From: RGIG1828 sp045586905
GTDB lineage: Bacteria; Bacillota; Clostridia; UMGS1810
Assembly (NCBI GenBank): GCA_045586905.1
Contig: JAZNBF010000110.1
Span: 1-15,042 of the forward strand
Reading direction: 5' to 3'
DNA: 15,042 bases
Shown here: one piece after another, positions 1 through 7,356 of the stretch
How positions within the stretch are numbered: the first letter of the stretch is position 1
Layout of the letters: each line of letters starts with the position of its first letter
The notes under the pieces: generated by a model
Told to the model about the DNA's origin: nothing
Databases searched by the model: none
Seen by the model: only the letters and a program-made list of their open reading frames with translations
Program-made: the position numbers and the translations under genes

Positions 1-611
1 CAGAACGACATGGCTACGATCCGACTTAAATAATCACCTGCCACCTTGGCAATGGTTCTTCAATTGCAGCCGTCGACTGCGGCAAATCTGTTGACACATC
101 TATGGGCTTCACACCACTTGCCGGTGTTCCTATGGGCACTCGTTCAGGTGATATCGATCCTGCCATCGTTACCTTCCTTATGGAAAAAGAATACCTTTCT
201 GCAAAAGAGGTTAATGACCTTCTCAACAAGCAGTCCGGTGTTCAGGGCATAAGCGAAGTAAGCAGCGACTTCCGTGACCTCGAAGCTACCAAAGATTCCA
301 ACGATAAATCAGCTCTCGCTCTCGAAATGTTTGCCTATGGCGTAACCAAATACATCGGTGCATATGCAGCAGCTATGGGTGGTGTAGACGCTATCGTATT
401 CACAGCAGGTGTTGGTGAAAACACTGCCCTCACAAGAGGTCAGATTACCGAAAAGCTTGGCTTTATGGGCATCAAGGTTGATCCTGAGCTCAACAAGACA
501 AGAGGCAAAGAAATCGATATCTCTGCTCCCGATGCAACAGTAAGAACTCTCGTTATTCCCACAAACGAAGAGCTTATGATTGCTAAGGATACTGCAGCAC
601 TTGTTAAATAA
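1..611 (+). CDS. ackA: Acetate kinase, C-terminal part (5' end outside window; apparent frameshift near base 30)
   Basis: Acetate kinase interconverts acetyl phosphate + ADP and acetate + ATP in the cytoplasm, the energy-yielding end of the Pta-AckA pathway. Visible family motifs, read from base 30 on, are ITCHLGNGSS (phosphate-binding loop), VDTSMGFTPLAG, MGTRSGDIDP, the C-terminal VFTAGVGEN block and IPTNEELMIA just before the TAA at 609-611. Roughly the second half of a ~400-residue enzyme is present. Oddity: this frame has a TAA at 27-29. The 30 bases before it read sensibly in another frame (NDMATIRLK), and the two join as RLK-IITCHLGNG if one A is added to the AAA at 28-30. This is either a one-base assembly or sequencing deletion in a short A run, or a real disabling frameshift. 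No good start exists inside the window: ATG 102 would remove the conserved CHLGNG loop. Family identity is very sure; intactness is not. Confidence 0.93.
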
Positions 612-628
612 CATTTAAGTTAACAGGG

Positions 629-666
629 GGAGTGTAAAGCGCTAAGGTTTTTACACTCCTTTTTTA
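629..666 (+). terminator. Intrinsic terminator after ackA
   Basis: A perfect 10-bp stem, GGAGTGTAAA (629-638) with TTTACACTCC (650-659), has an 11-base loop and is followed at once by a run of six T (660-665). It lies 18 bases past the ackA stop. The next gene starts only 31 bases after the T run. Confidence 0.9.
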
Positions 667-696
667 CACCTCTCTTGGTTTTTATAGGAGTGCACT

Positions 697-1674
697 ATGG
701 CAAAACAGTCCAACCAAAAACTCAAAATTTTATATCTCGCAAAGATTTTCACCGAAGACACTGACGAAAATCACCCTATGACAATGTCTGAGATAATCTC
801 TGCACTCGATGGCTTCGGCATAAAAGCCGAGCGAAAGAGCCTTTATGATGATTTTGAAAATCTCAACCTTTTCGGACTTGATATATGTCGCACCGAAGGT
901 AAAGTTCCCGGATATTTCAATGCATCTGGTAGTTTTGAAATTGCCGAGCTCAAGCTTCTCATAGATGCAGTTGAGTCTGCACGTTTTATAACTCCCAAAA
1001 AGACGTCACAGCTTATTTCAAAAATAGAAAAGCTCACAAGCCATCACAATGCAAAACAGCTTGGCTTTCAGGTTTATTCTGCAAACAGGGTGAAAACATC
1101 AAACGAGCAGATTTTTTATAATGTAGACAAAATCCACGAAGCCATTTGCGCAGGTAAAAAAATAAGCTTTCGCTATTTTGACTATTCCATCGAGAAGCAA
1201 AAACAATACAGAAAATCAGGTGAAAAATATCTCGAATCACCCTTATCACTTATGTGGGAAGACGAAAACTACTATCTTGTTGCCTATAACGAAAAACATA
1301 ATTCCTTTGTTCATTACAGGCTCGACCGTATGGAAAGTATTTCCATAGAAGATGAATTTCGCGCTCTCCCCGAAACCAGATTCGATCCTGCTGACTATGC
1401 CAAAAAAATGTTTTCTATGTATTCGGGCAGGGAAGAACTGGTCACATTAAGGTTTGACAATTCTCTTTTAAATGTTGCTCTCGACCGTTTTGGACTCGAC
1501 ACTACCATATATAAGCATGACGAGGATAGCTTCTGCGTCAAAGCAAAGGTTTCTGTGAGCAAACAGTTTTTTGGCTGGATAACATCCTTGGGTGATAAAG
1601 TTTCAATCATTTCACCCGAAGGTGTAAAAAATGAATTTCGCGATATGCTAAGAGACATTCAGAGTAATTATTAA
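697..1674 (+). CDS. WYL-domain transcriptional regulator (HTH + WYL)
   Basis: A 325-residue cytoplasmic DNA-binding regulator of the YafY/PafC-like WYL class. Residues about 5-65 look like the winged helix-turn-helix (MTMSEIISAL, then RKSLYDDFENL, typical of the recognition helix of this class). Residues about 140-215 form the WYL domain, with ISFRYFDY, YLESPLSLMWEDENYYLVAY and HYRLDRM. The name-giving W-Y-L is Y-Y-L here (residues 192-194), a common conservative variant. Residues about 245-320 fit the C-terminal WCX extension. AGGAG at 686-690 sits 6 bases before the ATG. WYL domains are thought to sense small ligands or nucleic acid; neither ligand nor target can be read from sequence. Separate from ackA by a terminator and from rpsO by that gene's promoter, so it is probably monocistronic. 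No promoter is evident in its short upstream gap, so expression may rely on read-through or a promoter inside ackA. Confidence 0.88.
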   Translation: MAKQSNQKLKILYLAKIFTEDTDENHPMTMSEIISALDGFGIKAERKSLYDDFENLNLFGLDICRTEGKVPGYFNASGSFEIAELKLLIDAVESARFITPKKTSQLISKIEKLTSHHNAKQLGFQVYSANRVKTSNEQIFYNVDKIHEAICAGKKISFRYFDYSIEKQKQYRKSGEKYLESPLSLMWEDENYYLVAYNEKHNSFVHYRLDRMESISIEDEFRALPETRFDPADYAKKMFSMYSGREELVTLRFDNSLLNVALDRFGLDTTIYKHDEDSFCVKAKVSVSKQFFGWITSLGDKVSIISPEGVKNEFRDMLRDIQSNY

Positions 1675-1774
1675 AGCCTTGTGTTTTCCCAAATATACAT
1701 CCATATTGTAATAAATACAAAAAAATAGCACAACATATATAAGAAAAAGATGTAATTTTTTTGTCATTTAGCTA

Positions 1775-1803
1775 TTTACATTTTCAAATCTCTGTGTTAT
1801 AAT
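1775..1803 (+). promoter_or_regulatory. SigA-type promoter for rpsO(-pnp)
   Basis: The -35 TTTACA (1775-1780) and a perfect -10 TATAAT (1798-1803) are separated by 17 bases. The region just upstream (about 1710-1770) is very A/T rich, with A and T tracts that could act as an UP-like element. Transcription would start near 1810, giving a leader of about 115 bases before rpsO. Confidence 0.85.
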
Positions 1804-1809
1804 ACCATA

Positions 1810-1924
1810 TGTTGGTTGTATATGCCAATATAGCCCAAAGCAAGGGTCACGGAATCTCCGACCCGATTCTTTGCTCTGAGGCGATGCCGCTTGCGGTAAA
1901 TATTTTAAATGGAGGTGTTTCCAC
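1810..1924 (+). promoter_or_regulatory. Structured 5' leader of rpsO, candidate S15 autoregulatory element
   Basis: Between the promoter and the rpsO ATG there is a strong hairpin: GGGT (1844-1847) pairs with ACCC (1861-1864), and CGGA (1850-1853) with TCCG (1857-1860). It may be extended by AGCAA (1839-1843) with TTGCT (1871-1875). A second G/C-rich element, CCGC/GCGG, spans 1887-1896. The SD GGAGG (1911-1915) lies in a possible weak hairpin, TGGA (1910-1913) with TCCA (1920-1923). Ribosomal protein S15 represses its own mRNA through leader structures in several phyla, and the structures differ between lineages. That this leader binds S15 is inference from position and structure only. Confidence 0.5.
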
Positions 1925-2188
1925 ATGCTTAAGGAAACAAAAGACGCTATCATTAAAGAATACGCTACTCACGAAGGTGACACAGGTTCCCCCGAGGTAC
2001 AGGTTGCAATCCTTACCTATCGTATCAACCACCTCACCGAGCACCTCAAATCCAACATGAAAGACCATCATTCAAGACGTGGTCTTCTTCAGATGGTTGG
2101 TAAAAGAAGAGGTCTTTTGCAGTACCTTGCAAAAATCGATATCGAAAGATACCGTTCTCTTATTGCAAGACTCAACATCAGAAAGTAG
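1925..2188 (+). CDS. rpsO: 30S ribosomal protein S15
   Basis: An 87-residue small-subunit protein that binds the central domain of 16S rRNA early in 30S assembly and forms an intersubunit bridge. Usual length is 88-89, so it is complete. Diagnostic segments are HEGDTGSPEVQVAIL, then INHLTEHLK, KDHHSRRGLL, VGKRRGLLQYL and the end ERYRSLIARLNIRK. These include the basic rRNA-binding face with HHSRRG. GGAGG (1911-1915) lies 9 bases before the ATG. It precedes pnp as in many bacteria. Its own promoter and a structured leader lie upstream, and a hairpin follows it. Confidence 0.98.
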   Translation: MLKETKDAIIKEYATHEGDTGSPEVQVAILTYRINHLTEHLKSNMKDHHSRRGLLQMVGKRRGLLQYLAKIDIERYRSLIARLNIRK

Positions 2189-2203
2189 TTTGTTCAAAGG
2201 TAT

Positions 2204-2241
2204 GGCAAAGGCGGCTCTGTTGGTCCGTCTTTGCCAATTTT
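2204..2241 (+). terminator. Hairpin between rpsO and pnp (leaky terminator or processing site)
   Basis: GGCAAAGGCGG (2204-2214) pairs with CCGTCTTTGCC (2225-2235), an 11-bp stem with one G-U pair and a 10-base loop. It is followed by a weak T tract (AATTTTA). In E. coli the equivalent spot holds a partial terminator and RNase III processing site. The short T run here suggests incomplete termination, which would let pnp be read from the rpsO promoter at lower level. Confidence 0.6.
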
Positions 2242-2369
2242 ACTATTGCAATGGGAAAATGAACTTGTTTTAGCAGTTAAATATGCTATTTGCTTTTGCA
2301 GATGGTATATCTAAGTGCTACAGCAAAGAATTTTTCCCGTTGCCGATTAAAAAATCAGGAGGAAAAATT

Positions 2370-4472
2370 ATGAATCAGAAATTCACAACCACCATTGCAG
2401 GCAGAGAATTTACTGTTGAGACAGGTGAGCTTGCTCAGCTTGCATCAGGTTCAGCACTTGTAAGATACGGTGACACCGTAGTTCTTGCCACTGCAACTGC
2501 ATCAGCAAAACCCAGAGACGGAATCGACTTTTTCCCTCTCAGTGTAGACTATGAAGAAAAAATGTATTCAGTGGGCAAAATCCCCGGCGGCTTTTTAAAG
2601 CGTGAAGGCAAGCCTTCCGAAAAGGCAATTCTCACAAGTCGTGTTATCGACCGCCCCATCCGTCCGCTTTTCCCCAAGGACTATCGCAACGATGTAGGTC
2701 TTGTTACCACAGTTATGTCGGTTGACATCGACAACTCTCCCGAAGTATGTGCCATGAACGGTGCGTCAATTGCAATCTCAATTTCTGAGATGCCTTTTGC
2801 CGGTCCTGTTGGTGCAGTAGTTGTAGGTCTTGTTGATGGCGAATTTGTTATCAACCCCACACTCGAGCAGAGAGAAAAGAGTGAGATGTATCTCACAGTT
2901 GCAGGCACCAAGAAAAAAGTTGTTATGATCGAAGCAGGTGCCAACGAGGTTTCCGAAGATGTTATGTACGATGCTATCGTATTTGCCCATCAGGAAATAA
3001 TCAAAATCTGCGAATTCATCGACACAATCGTTGCAGCAGTAGGTAAAGAAAAAGCTCCTTACGAAGCACACGAAGTTGACCACGATTTCTATGATAAAAT
3101 CTACAACTTCTCATATGATAAAGTTTGCCAGGCTATCGACACCGACGATAAGCGCATCCGTGACGAAAGAATGAAAGTCCTCACCGATGAGCTCATGGAA
3201 TATCTCGGCGAAGAAGGCGAAGGCAGAGATGCTGAAATAGACGAAATCTTCTATAAGATTCAGAAAGAAATCGTCAGAAAATGGCTCATCGAAGACCACA
3301 AACGTGTAGACGGTCGTCAGATTGATGAAATCCGTCCTCTCGCATCTTCTGTTGGCATTCTTCCCAGAACTCACGGTTCCGGACTTTTCACAAGAGGTCA
3401 GACTCAGGTTCTCACTGTTGCCACACTTGGTGCTGTTTCCGAATCACAGACCATCGATGGCATCGACGAAGAAACAAGCAAAAGATATATGCATCACTAC
3501 AACTTCCCCTCATATTCTGTTGGTGAAACCAAACCTTCAAGAGGCCCGGGCAGAAGAGAAATAGGTCACGGTGCTCTTGCTGAAAGAGCTCTCGCTCCCG
3601 TTATCCCTTCCACCGACGAATTCCCCTATGCAATTCGTCTTGTGTCTGAAGTTCTTTCTTCCAATGGTTCCACCTCACAGGGCAGTGTATGCGGCAGCAC
3701 ACTCGCTCTTATGGATGCAGGTGTTCCAATCAAAGCTCCTGTTGCAGGTATCTCCTGTGGTCTCATCACCAAACCCGACTCCGATGAATTCCTCACTATG
3801 GTCGACATTCAGGGCGTTGAAGATTTCTATGGTGATATGGACTTCAAGGTTGCAGGTACCAAAAAAGGTATCACAGCCATTCAGATGGACATCAAAGTTG
3901 ATGGTCTTACCTATGATATAATCAAAGAAGCATTCAGAAAGACAAGAGATGCACGTTACTACATCCTCGATGAAGTAATGCTCAAAGCTATCCCTGCTCC
4001 CCGTGAAGAGCTTTCTCCCTATGCTCCCAAGATTATCACCACCAAAGTTCCCGTTGAAAAAATCAAAGATGTTATCGGCTCAGGTGGCAAAACCATTCAG
4101 AAAATCATTGCTGAAACAGGTGTTAAAATCGACATTGAAGACGATGGCTCCGTATTCATTCTTACAAATGATGCTGAAGCAGGCAAAAAAGCCCTCTCCA
4201 TCGTTGAAGGCATCGTAGCAGAACCCGAAATAGGCAAAATCTATACAGCTAAAGTTGTAAAAATCATCGAAATCGGTGCATTTGTAGAGTTCCTTCCCGG
4301 CAGAGAAGGCCTTGTTCACATCTCTAAGCTTGAAAATCGCAGAGTTGCAAAAGTTGAAGATGTTGTTTCCGAAGGCGATGTAATCAAAGTTAAGCTTATG
4401 GACATTGACCGTCAGGGCAGATTCAATCTTTCCAGAAAAGATGCTTTGACCGAAGAAGAAGTACAAGAGTAA
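2370..4472 (+). CDS. pnp: Polyribonucleotide nucleotidyltransferase (PNPase)
   Basis: A 3'-to-5' phosphorolytic exoribonuclease of mRNA decay that releases nucleoside diphosphates; acts as a cytoplasmic trimer. I chose ATG 2370 (700 residues, normal length) because AGGAGG at 2357-2362 lies 7 bases upstream and the protein then begins MNQKFTTTIAG. An in-frame ATG at 2283 has no such SD and would add 29 residues foreign to the family. Domain order: first RNase PH core (about 1-215, with FFPLSVDYEEKMYSVGKIPG and RPIRPLFP), alpha-helical linker, second RNase PH core (about 305-545, with GETKPSRGPGRREIGHGALA and SNGSTSQGSVCG), KH domain with GSGG at 570-573, and S1 domain (about 621-690, starting IGKIYTAKVVKI). 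The catalytic GDMDFKVAGT block is present at 488-497 with both acids. Probably co-transcribed in part with rpsO. Confidence 0.97.
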   Translation: MNQKFTTTIAGREFTVETGELAQLASGSALVRYGDTVVLATATASAKPRDGIDFFPLSVDYEEKMYSVGKIPGGFLKREGKPSEKAILTSRVIDRPIRPLFPKDYRNDVGLVTTVMSVDIDNSPEVCAMNGASIAISISEMPFAGPVGAVVVGLVDGEFVINPTLEQREKSEMYLTVAGTKKKVVMIEAGANEVSEDVMYDAIVFAHQEIIKICEFIDTIVAAVGKEKAPYEAHEVDHDFYDKIYNFSYDKVCQAIDTDDKRIRDERMKVLTDELMEYLGEEGEGRDAEIDEIFYKIQKEIVRKWLIEDHKRVDGRQIDEIRPLASSVGILPRTHGSGLFTRGQTQVLTVATLGAVSESQTIDGIDEETSKRYMHHYNFPSYSVGETKPSRGPGRREIGHGALAERALAPVIPSTDEFPYAIRLVSEVLSSNGSTSQGSVCGSTLALMDAGVPIKAPVAGISCGLITKPDSDEFLTMVDIQGVEDFYGDMDFKVAGTKKGITAIQMDIKVDGLTYDIIKEAFRKTRDARYYILDEVMLKAIPAPREELSPYAPKIITTKVPVEKIKDVIGSGGKTIQKIIAETGVKIDIEDDGSVFILTNDAEAGKKALSIVEGIVAEPEIGKIYTAKVVKIIEIGAFVEFLPGREGLVHISKLENRRVAKVEDVVSEGDVIKVKLMDIDRQGRFNLSRKDALTEEEVQE

Positions 4473-4479
4473 TATCAAG

Positions 4480-4568
4480 GACTGTTGTTTTAGGATTTTA
4501 TAAGGGGTGTATGATAATATATCATGCAAACTTTGTATGTAAAAAAATCTTGAGACAACAGTCTTTTT
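4480..4568 (+). terminator. Long stem-loop with T run between pnp and ftsH
   Basis: GACTGTTGT (4480-4488) pairs with ACAACAGTC (4555-4563), which is followed by TTTTT (4564-4568). The intervening arms can pair further (AGGATTTT near 4492-4499 with AAAATCTT near 4544-4551, one G-U pair), and an inner ATGAT/ATCAT hairpin lies at 4511-4525. The whole forms one long imperfect cruciform-like stem. It fits a terminator for pnp. The T run ends only 9 bases before the ftsH SD, so it could also control ftsH read-through. Confidence 0.6.
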
Positions 4569-4589
4569 CGTTCTGAAAGAGGTGCAAAA

Positions 4590-6440
4590 ATGAACAATAA
4601 AAAAGGAAAAATATTCTACATTATAATTGCCATACTCATAATATTTTTGCTCAACTACTTTGTTTTCCCTCTTATCATGGGTGGCAATGTAAAAGAGGTA
4701 ACTTATGATGAATTTTTATCAAAGCTGAACTCATCTTCCATTGAAGAGGTGCAAATTCAGACAGACACAATTGTCTACACTCTCAAAGAAGAAAAAAGCA
4801 AGAATGAAACCTCGCCTTTCCTCGGAATTTCACTCTCCGGTGCTGATACTGTATACAGTACAGGTGTTATGAACGATCCAAATCTCATAGAAAGACTTGA
4901 AAAATCAGGTGCAAAATTTGCCAGAGTTCAGAATCAGGAAATGTCACCAATTCTGGCACTGCTCCTTAGCTATGGCGTTCCGCTTGCCATTCTCGTAGTT
5001 TTCTGGAAATTCCTTTCCAAGCAAATTGCCAAAGGCGGCTTCGGCGGCAATGCCATGTCGTTTGGCAAAGCCAATGCAAAGGTATATGTCAAAGCTCAGA
5101 CAGGCAAAACATTTGCCGATGTTGCAGGGCAGGACGAGGCAAAAGCAGCACTTTCTGAGATAGTCGATTTTCTTCACAACCCCAAAAAATATGCCGCAAT
5201 AGGTGCCACTCTTCCCAAGGGCGCACTCCTTGTAGGACCTCCGGGTACAGGTAAAACCCTTCTTGCCCAGGCTGTTGCAGGTGAGGCAAATGTACCATTT
5301 TTCTCAATCTCTGGTTCCGAGTTTGTTGAGATGTTTGTAGGTATGGGTGCGGCAAAGGTTCGTGACCTGTTTAAGCAGGCAAACGAAAAAGCACCATGTA
5401 TAGTATTTATAGATGAGATAGACACCGTTGGCAAAAAGCGAGATAACGGTCAATTTTCCGGTGGCAATGACGAAAGAGAACAGACTCTCAATCAGCTCCT
5501 TGCCGAAATGGATGGCTTCGATGGCAAAAAGGGCGTTGTAATCCTTGCTGCTACTAACCGTCCCGATTCACTCGATAAGGCTCTTCTTCGCCCCGGTCGT
5601 TTCGACCGTCGCATTCCCGTTGAGCTTCCCGACCAGAGAGGCAGAGAGGCAGTTCTCAAAGTTCATGCCAAAAAGGTTAATATCAGTGGCGATGTTGATT
5701 TCAAATCAATAGCCAATGCCACAAGTGGTGCATCGGGTGCAGAGCTTGCAAACATAATAAACGAAGCGGCTCTTCGTGCTGTCCGCCACGGCCGCATTGA
5801 AGTTGAGCAATCCGACCTTGAGGAAAGTGTAGAGGTAATACTTGCCGGCTACAAACGAAAAGGCGTTGTCATTTCTCCTCAGGAAAAAGAGATAATTGCC
5901 TATCATGAGGTAGGGCATGCCATTGTTGCGGCTATGCAGAAAAACAGTGCACCTGTTCATAAAATAACCATAATACCTCGCACATCAGGCGCACTTGGCT
6001 ATACAATGCAGGTCGATGAAGATGAAAAATTCCTTATGACCAAAGAGGAAGCTTTCAATAAAATAGTCACCTTCACAGGCGGAAGAGCAGCCGAAAAACT
6101 TATGTTCAACTCCATAACCACAGGCGCCGCCAATGACATTGAACAGGCCACAAAAATTGCCAGAGCCATGGTCACACGCTATGGTATGAGCTCAGGCTTT
6201 GGTATGGTTGCTTTCGAAACACTCAACAATCCTTATCTTGGTGACGATGCATCTCTCACCTGCTCTCCCGAAACTGCCGCTCTCATCGATAAAGAGGTTG
6301 TAGCCATCGTCGACAGTGCCTACAAGAAAGCAGAGTCAATCCTCAGAGATAATATGCAAAAGCTCAATAGCATTGCGCGTTATCTTATAGACAAGGAAAC
6401 CATAACAGGCGACGAATTTATGGATCTTTTAGAGATGTAA
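4590..6440 (+). CDS. ftsH: ATP-dependent zinc metalloprotease FtsH
   Basis: Membrane-anchored hexameric AAA+ protease that degrades misfolded or unassembled membrane proteins and selected regulators. 616 residues, within the family range. Transmembrane helix 1 is about 9-30 and helix 2 about 119-141, with a small external domain (about 31-117) between them. The AAA module has Walker A GPPGTGKT (216-223), Walker B IVFIDEID (271-278) and the second region of homology with arginine fingers R334/R337 in RPGRFDRR. The protease domain has the zinc motif HEVGH (439-443) with catalytic E440, and third ligand D516 in TTGAANDIEQAT. All key residues are intact. AGAGG at 4578-4582 lies 7 bases before the ATG. 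No terminator lies between it and the patatin gene 34 bases downstream, so the two are probably co-transcribed. Confidence 0.97.
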   Translation: MNNKKGKIFYIIIAILIIFLLNYFVFPLIMGGNVKEVTYDEFLSKLNSSSIEEVQIQTDTIVYTLKEEKSKNETSPFLGISLSGADTVYSTGVMNDPNLIERLEKSGAKFARVQNQEMSPILALLLSYGVPLAILVVFWKFLSKQIAKGGFGGNAMSFGKANAKVYVKAQTGKTFADVAGQDEAKAALSEIVDFLHNPKKYAAIGATLPKGALLVGPPGTGKTLLAQAVAGEANVPFFSISGSEFVEMFVGMGAAKVRDLFKQANEKAPCIVFIDEIDTVGKKRDNGQFSGGNDEREQTLNQLLAEMDGFDGKKGVVILAATNRPDSLDKALLRPGRFDRRIPVELPDQRGREAVLKVHAKKVNISGDVDFKSIANATSGASGAELANIINEAALRAVRHGRIEVEQSDLEESVEVILAGYKRKGVVISPQEKEIIAYHEVGHAIVAAMQKNSAPVHKITIIPRTSGALGYTMQVDEDEKFLMTKEEAFNKIVTFTGGRAAEKLMFNSITTGAANDIEQATKIARAMVTRYGMSSGFGMVAFETLNNPYLGDDASLTCSPETAALIDKEVVAIVDSAYKKAESILRDNMQKLNSIARYLIDKETITGDEFMDLLEM

Positions 6441-6474
6441 TTTTTAAGCTATACAACAGAGAAAGGTGATATAT

Positions 6475-7323
6475 ATGCTTGGTCTTATAGTTGAGGGCGG
6501 AGCGAATCGTACGTACTATTCAATAGGTGTTTTAGATGCATTTATAGAAAATGGCATCGAGGTTGATTTTTTGGTTGGCGTATCGGCCGGCATTGCAAAT
6601 GCCGGGTCGTTTATCTCACGTCAGAAGGGAAGATGTCTTGAGGTTGGTCTCAAGTATGTTCCCGATAAAAGATATATGGGCATAAGACACTTTTTCAAAA
6701 AAGGAAATGGATCATATTTCAATCGCGATTTCGTTTTTAAACGCATACCAAACGAGCTTCTTCCGTTTGACTATGATGCTTTTAACAAATGGTCAGGCTC
6801 AGCCTATGCTGTGGTTACCAATCTTGAAACAGGCATGCCGGAATATCTGAAACTCGACGCTTCCGATAAAGACTGGACGGTTGTTCAGGCAAGCTGCGCT
6901 CTTCCTTTTATGTTTCAGCCAATTGAGATAGATGGCAAAAAATATTTCGATGGTGGATGCACCGATGCCCTTCCGGTAAAATTTGCCTACGATAAAGGCT
7001 GCGATAAGGTCATTGCCATTTTAACAAGAGAAGAAAGCTACAAAAAAGACAGTGAAACAGATGTTAAACTTTCATCAATCTTCTATGGCAAATACAAGGC
7101 TTTCTCAAAAGCTATGCAAAACAGAAGCAGAGCCTATAACGATGCAAGAGCCGATTTATACCAAAAGCAAAAAGAAGGTTCCGCTTTCATCTTTGCTCCC
7201 AAATGCACAAAGGGATGGAAACGCACCGAAAAGTCGCCCGATGCTCTTCAGAGGATGTACGACGAAGGCTATATGGACGGTATGAAACGCATAGATGAGC
7301 TCAAAACTTTTATATCAAAATAA
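6475..7323 (+). CDS. Patatin-like phospholipase family protein
   Basis: A 282-residue Ser-Asp dyad lipid acyl hydrolase of the bacterial patatin/RssA-like family. The true start is taken as ATG 6475 because AAAGGTG (6462-6468) is a well-spaced SD. An in-frame GTG at 6466 overlaps that SD and is unlikely. The oxyanion loop is EGGANRTYYSIG (7-18), the nucleophile elbow GVSAG with S37, and the catalytic Asp lies in FDGG (D159), the usual order. There is no signal peptide or clear membrane helix, so it is likely cytoplasmic or peripheral. The substrate (phospholipid or other acyl ester) is unknown. It lies 34 bases after ftsH on the same strand and ends at a strong terminator. The link to ftsH may be only transcriptional. 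Confidence 0.87.
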   Translation: MLGLIVEGGANRTYYSIGVLDAFIENGIEVDFLVGVSAGIANAGSFISRQKGRCLEVGLKYVPDKRYMGIRHFFKKGNGSYFNRDFVFKRIPNELLPFDYDAFNKWSGSAYAVVTNLETGMPEYLKLDASDKDWTVVQASCALPFMFQPIEIDGKKYFDGGCTDALPVKFAYDKGCDKVIAILTREESYKKDSETDVKLSSIFYGKYKAFSKAMQNRSRAYNDARADLYQKQKEGSAFIFAPKCTKGWKRTEKSPDALQRMYDEGYMDGMKRIDELKTFISK

Positions 7324-7351
7324 AAAAATCCGTGCAATGCACGGATTTTTT
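7322..7351. terminator. Bidirectional terminator between the patatin gene and mtnN
   Basis: TCCGTGC (7329-7335) and GCACGGA (7339-7345) form a 7-bp stem with a three-base loop, flanked by A7 (7322-7328) and T6 (7346-7351). It works on both strands. The patatin stop abuts its left side, and the mtnN stop (- strand, 7357-7359) lies just to its right. Confidence 0.88.
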
Positions 7352-7356
7352 AAATA

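Noticed and set aside
650..688. Promoter for the WYL gene (TTTACA ... TTTATA)
   Set aside because: The spacing is about 25 bases and the -35 is part of the terminator stem.
1680..1760. Terminator after the WYL gene
   Set aside because: Only a weak TTGTG/CACAA pairing over a long loop and an internal A run are present; there is no stem with a T tract.
2283..2369. Longer pnp start at ATG 2283
   Set aside because: It has no SD, and the extra 29 residues do not resemble PNPase, whereas ATG 2370 has AGGAGG at ideal spacing and the family N-terminus.
4485..4515. Possible ftsH promoter (TTGTTT ... TATGAT)
   Set aside because: The spacer would be 19 bases, the -35 is poor, and both parts lie inside the long inverted repeat; not supportable.
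5089..5434. - strand open frames inside ftsH
   Set aside because: They are shadows of the AAA domain coding frame with no SD or recognisable motif.
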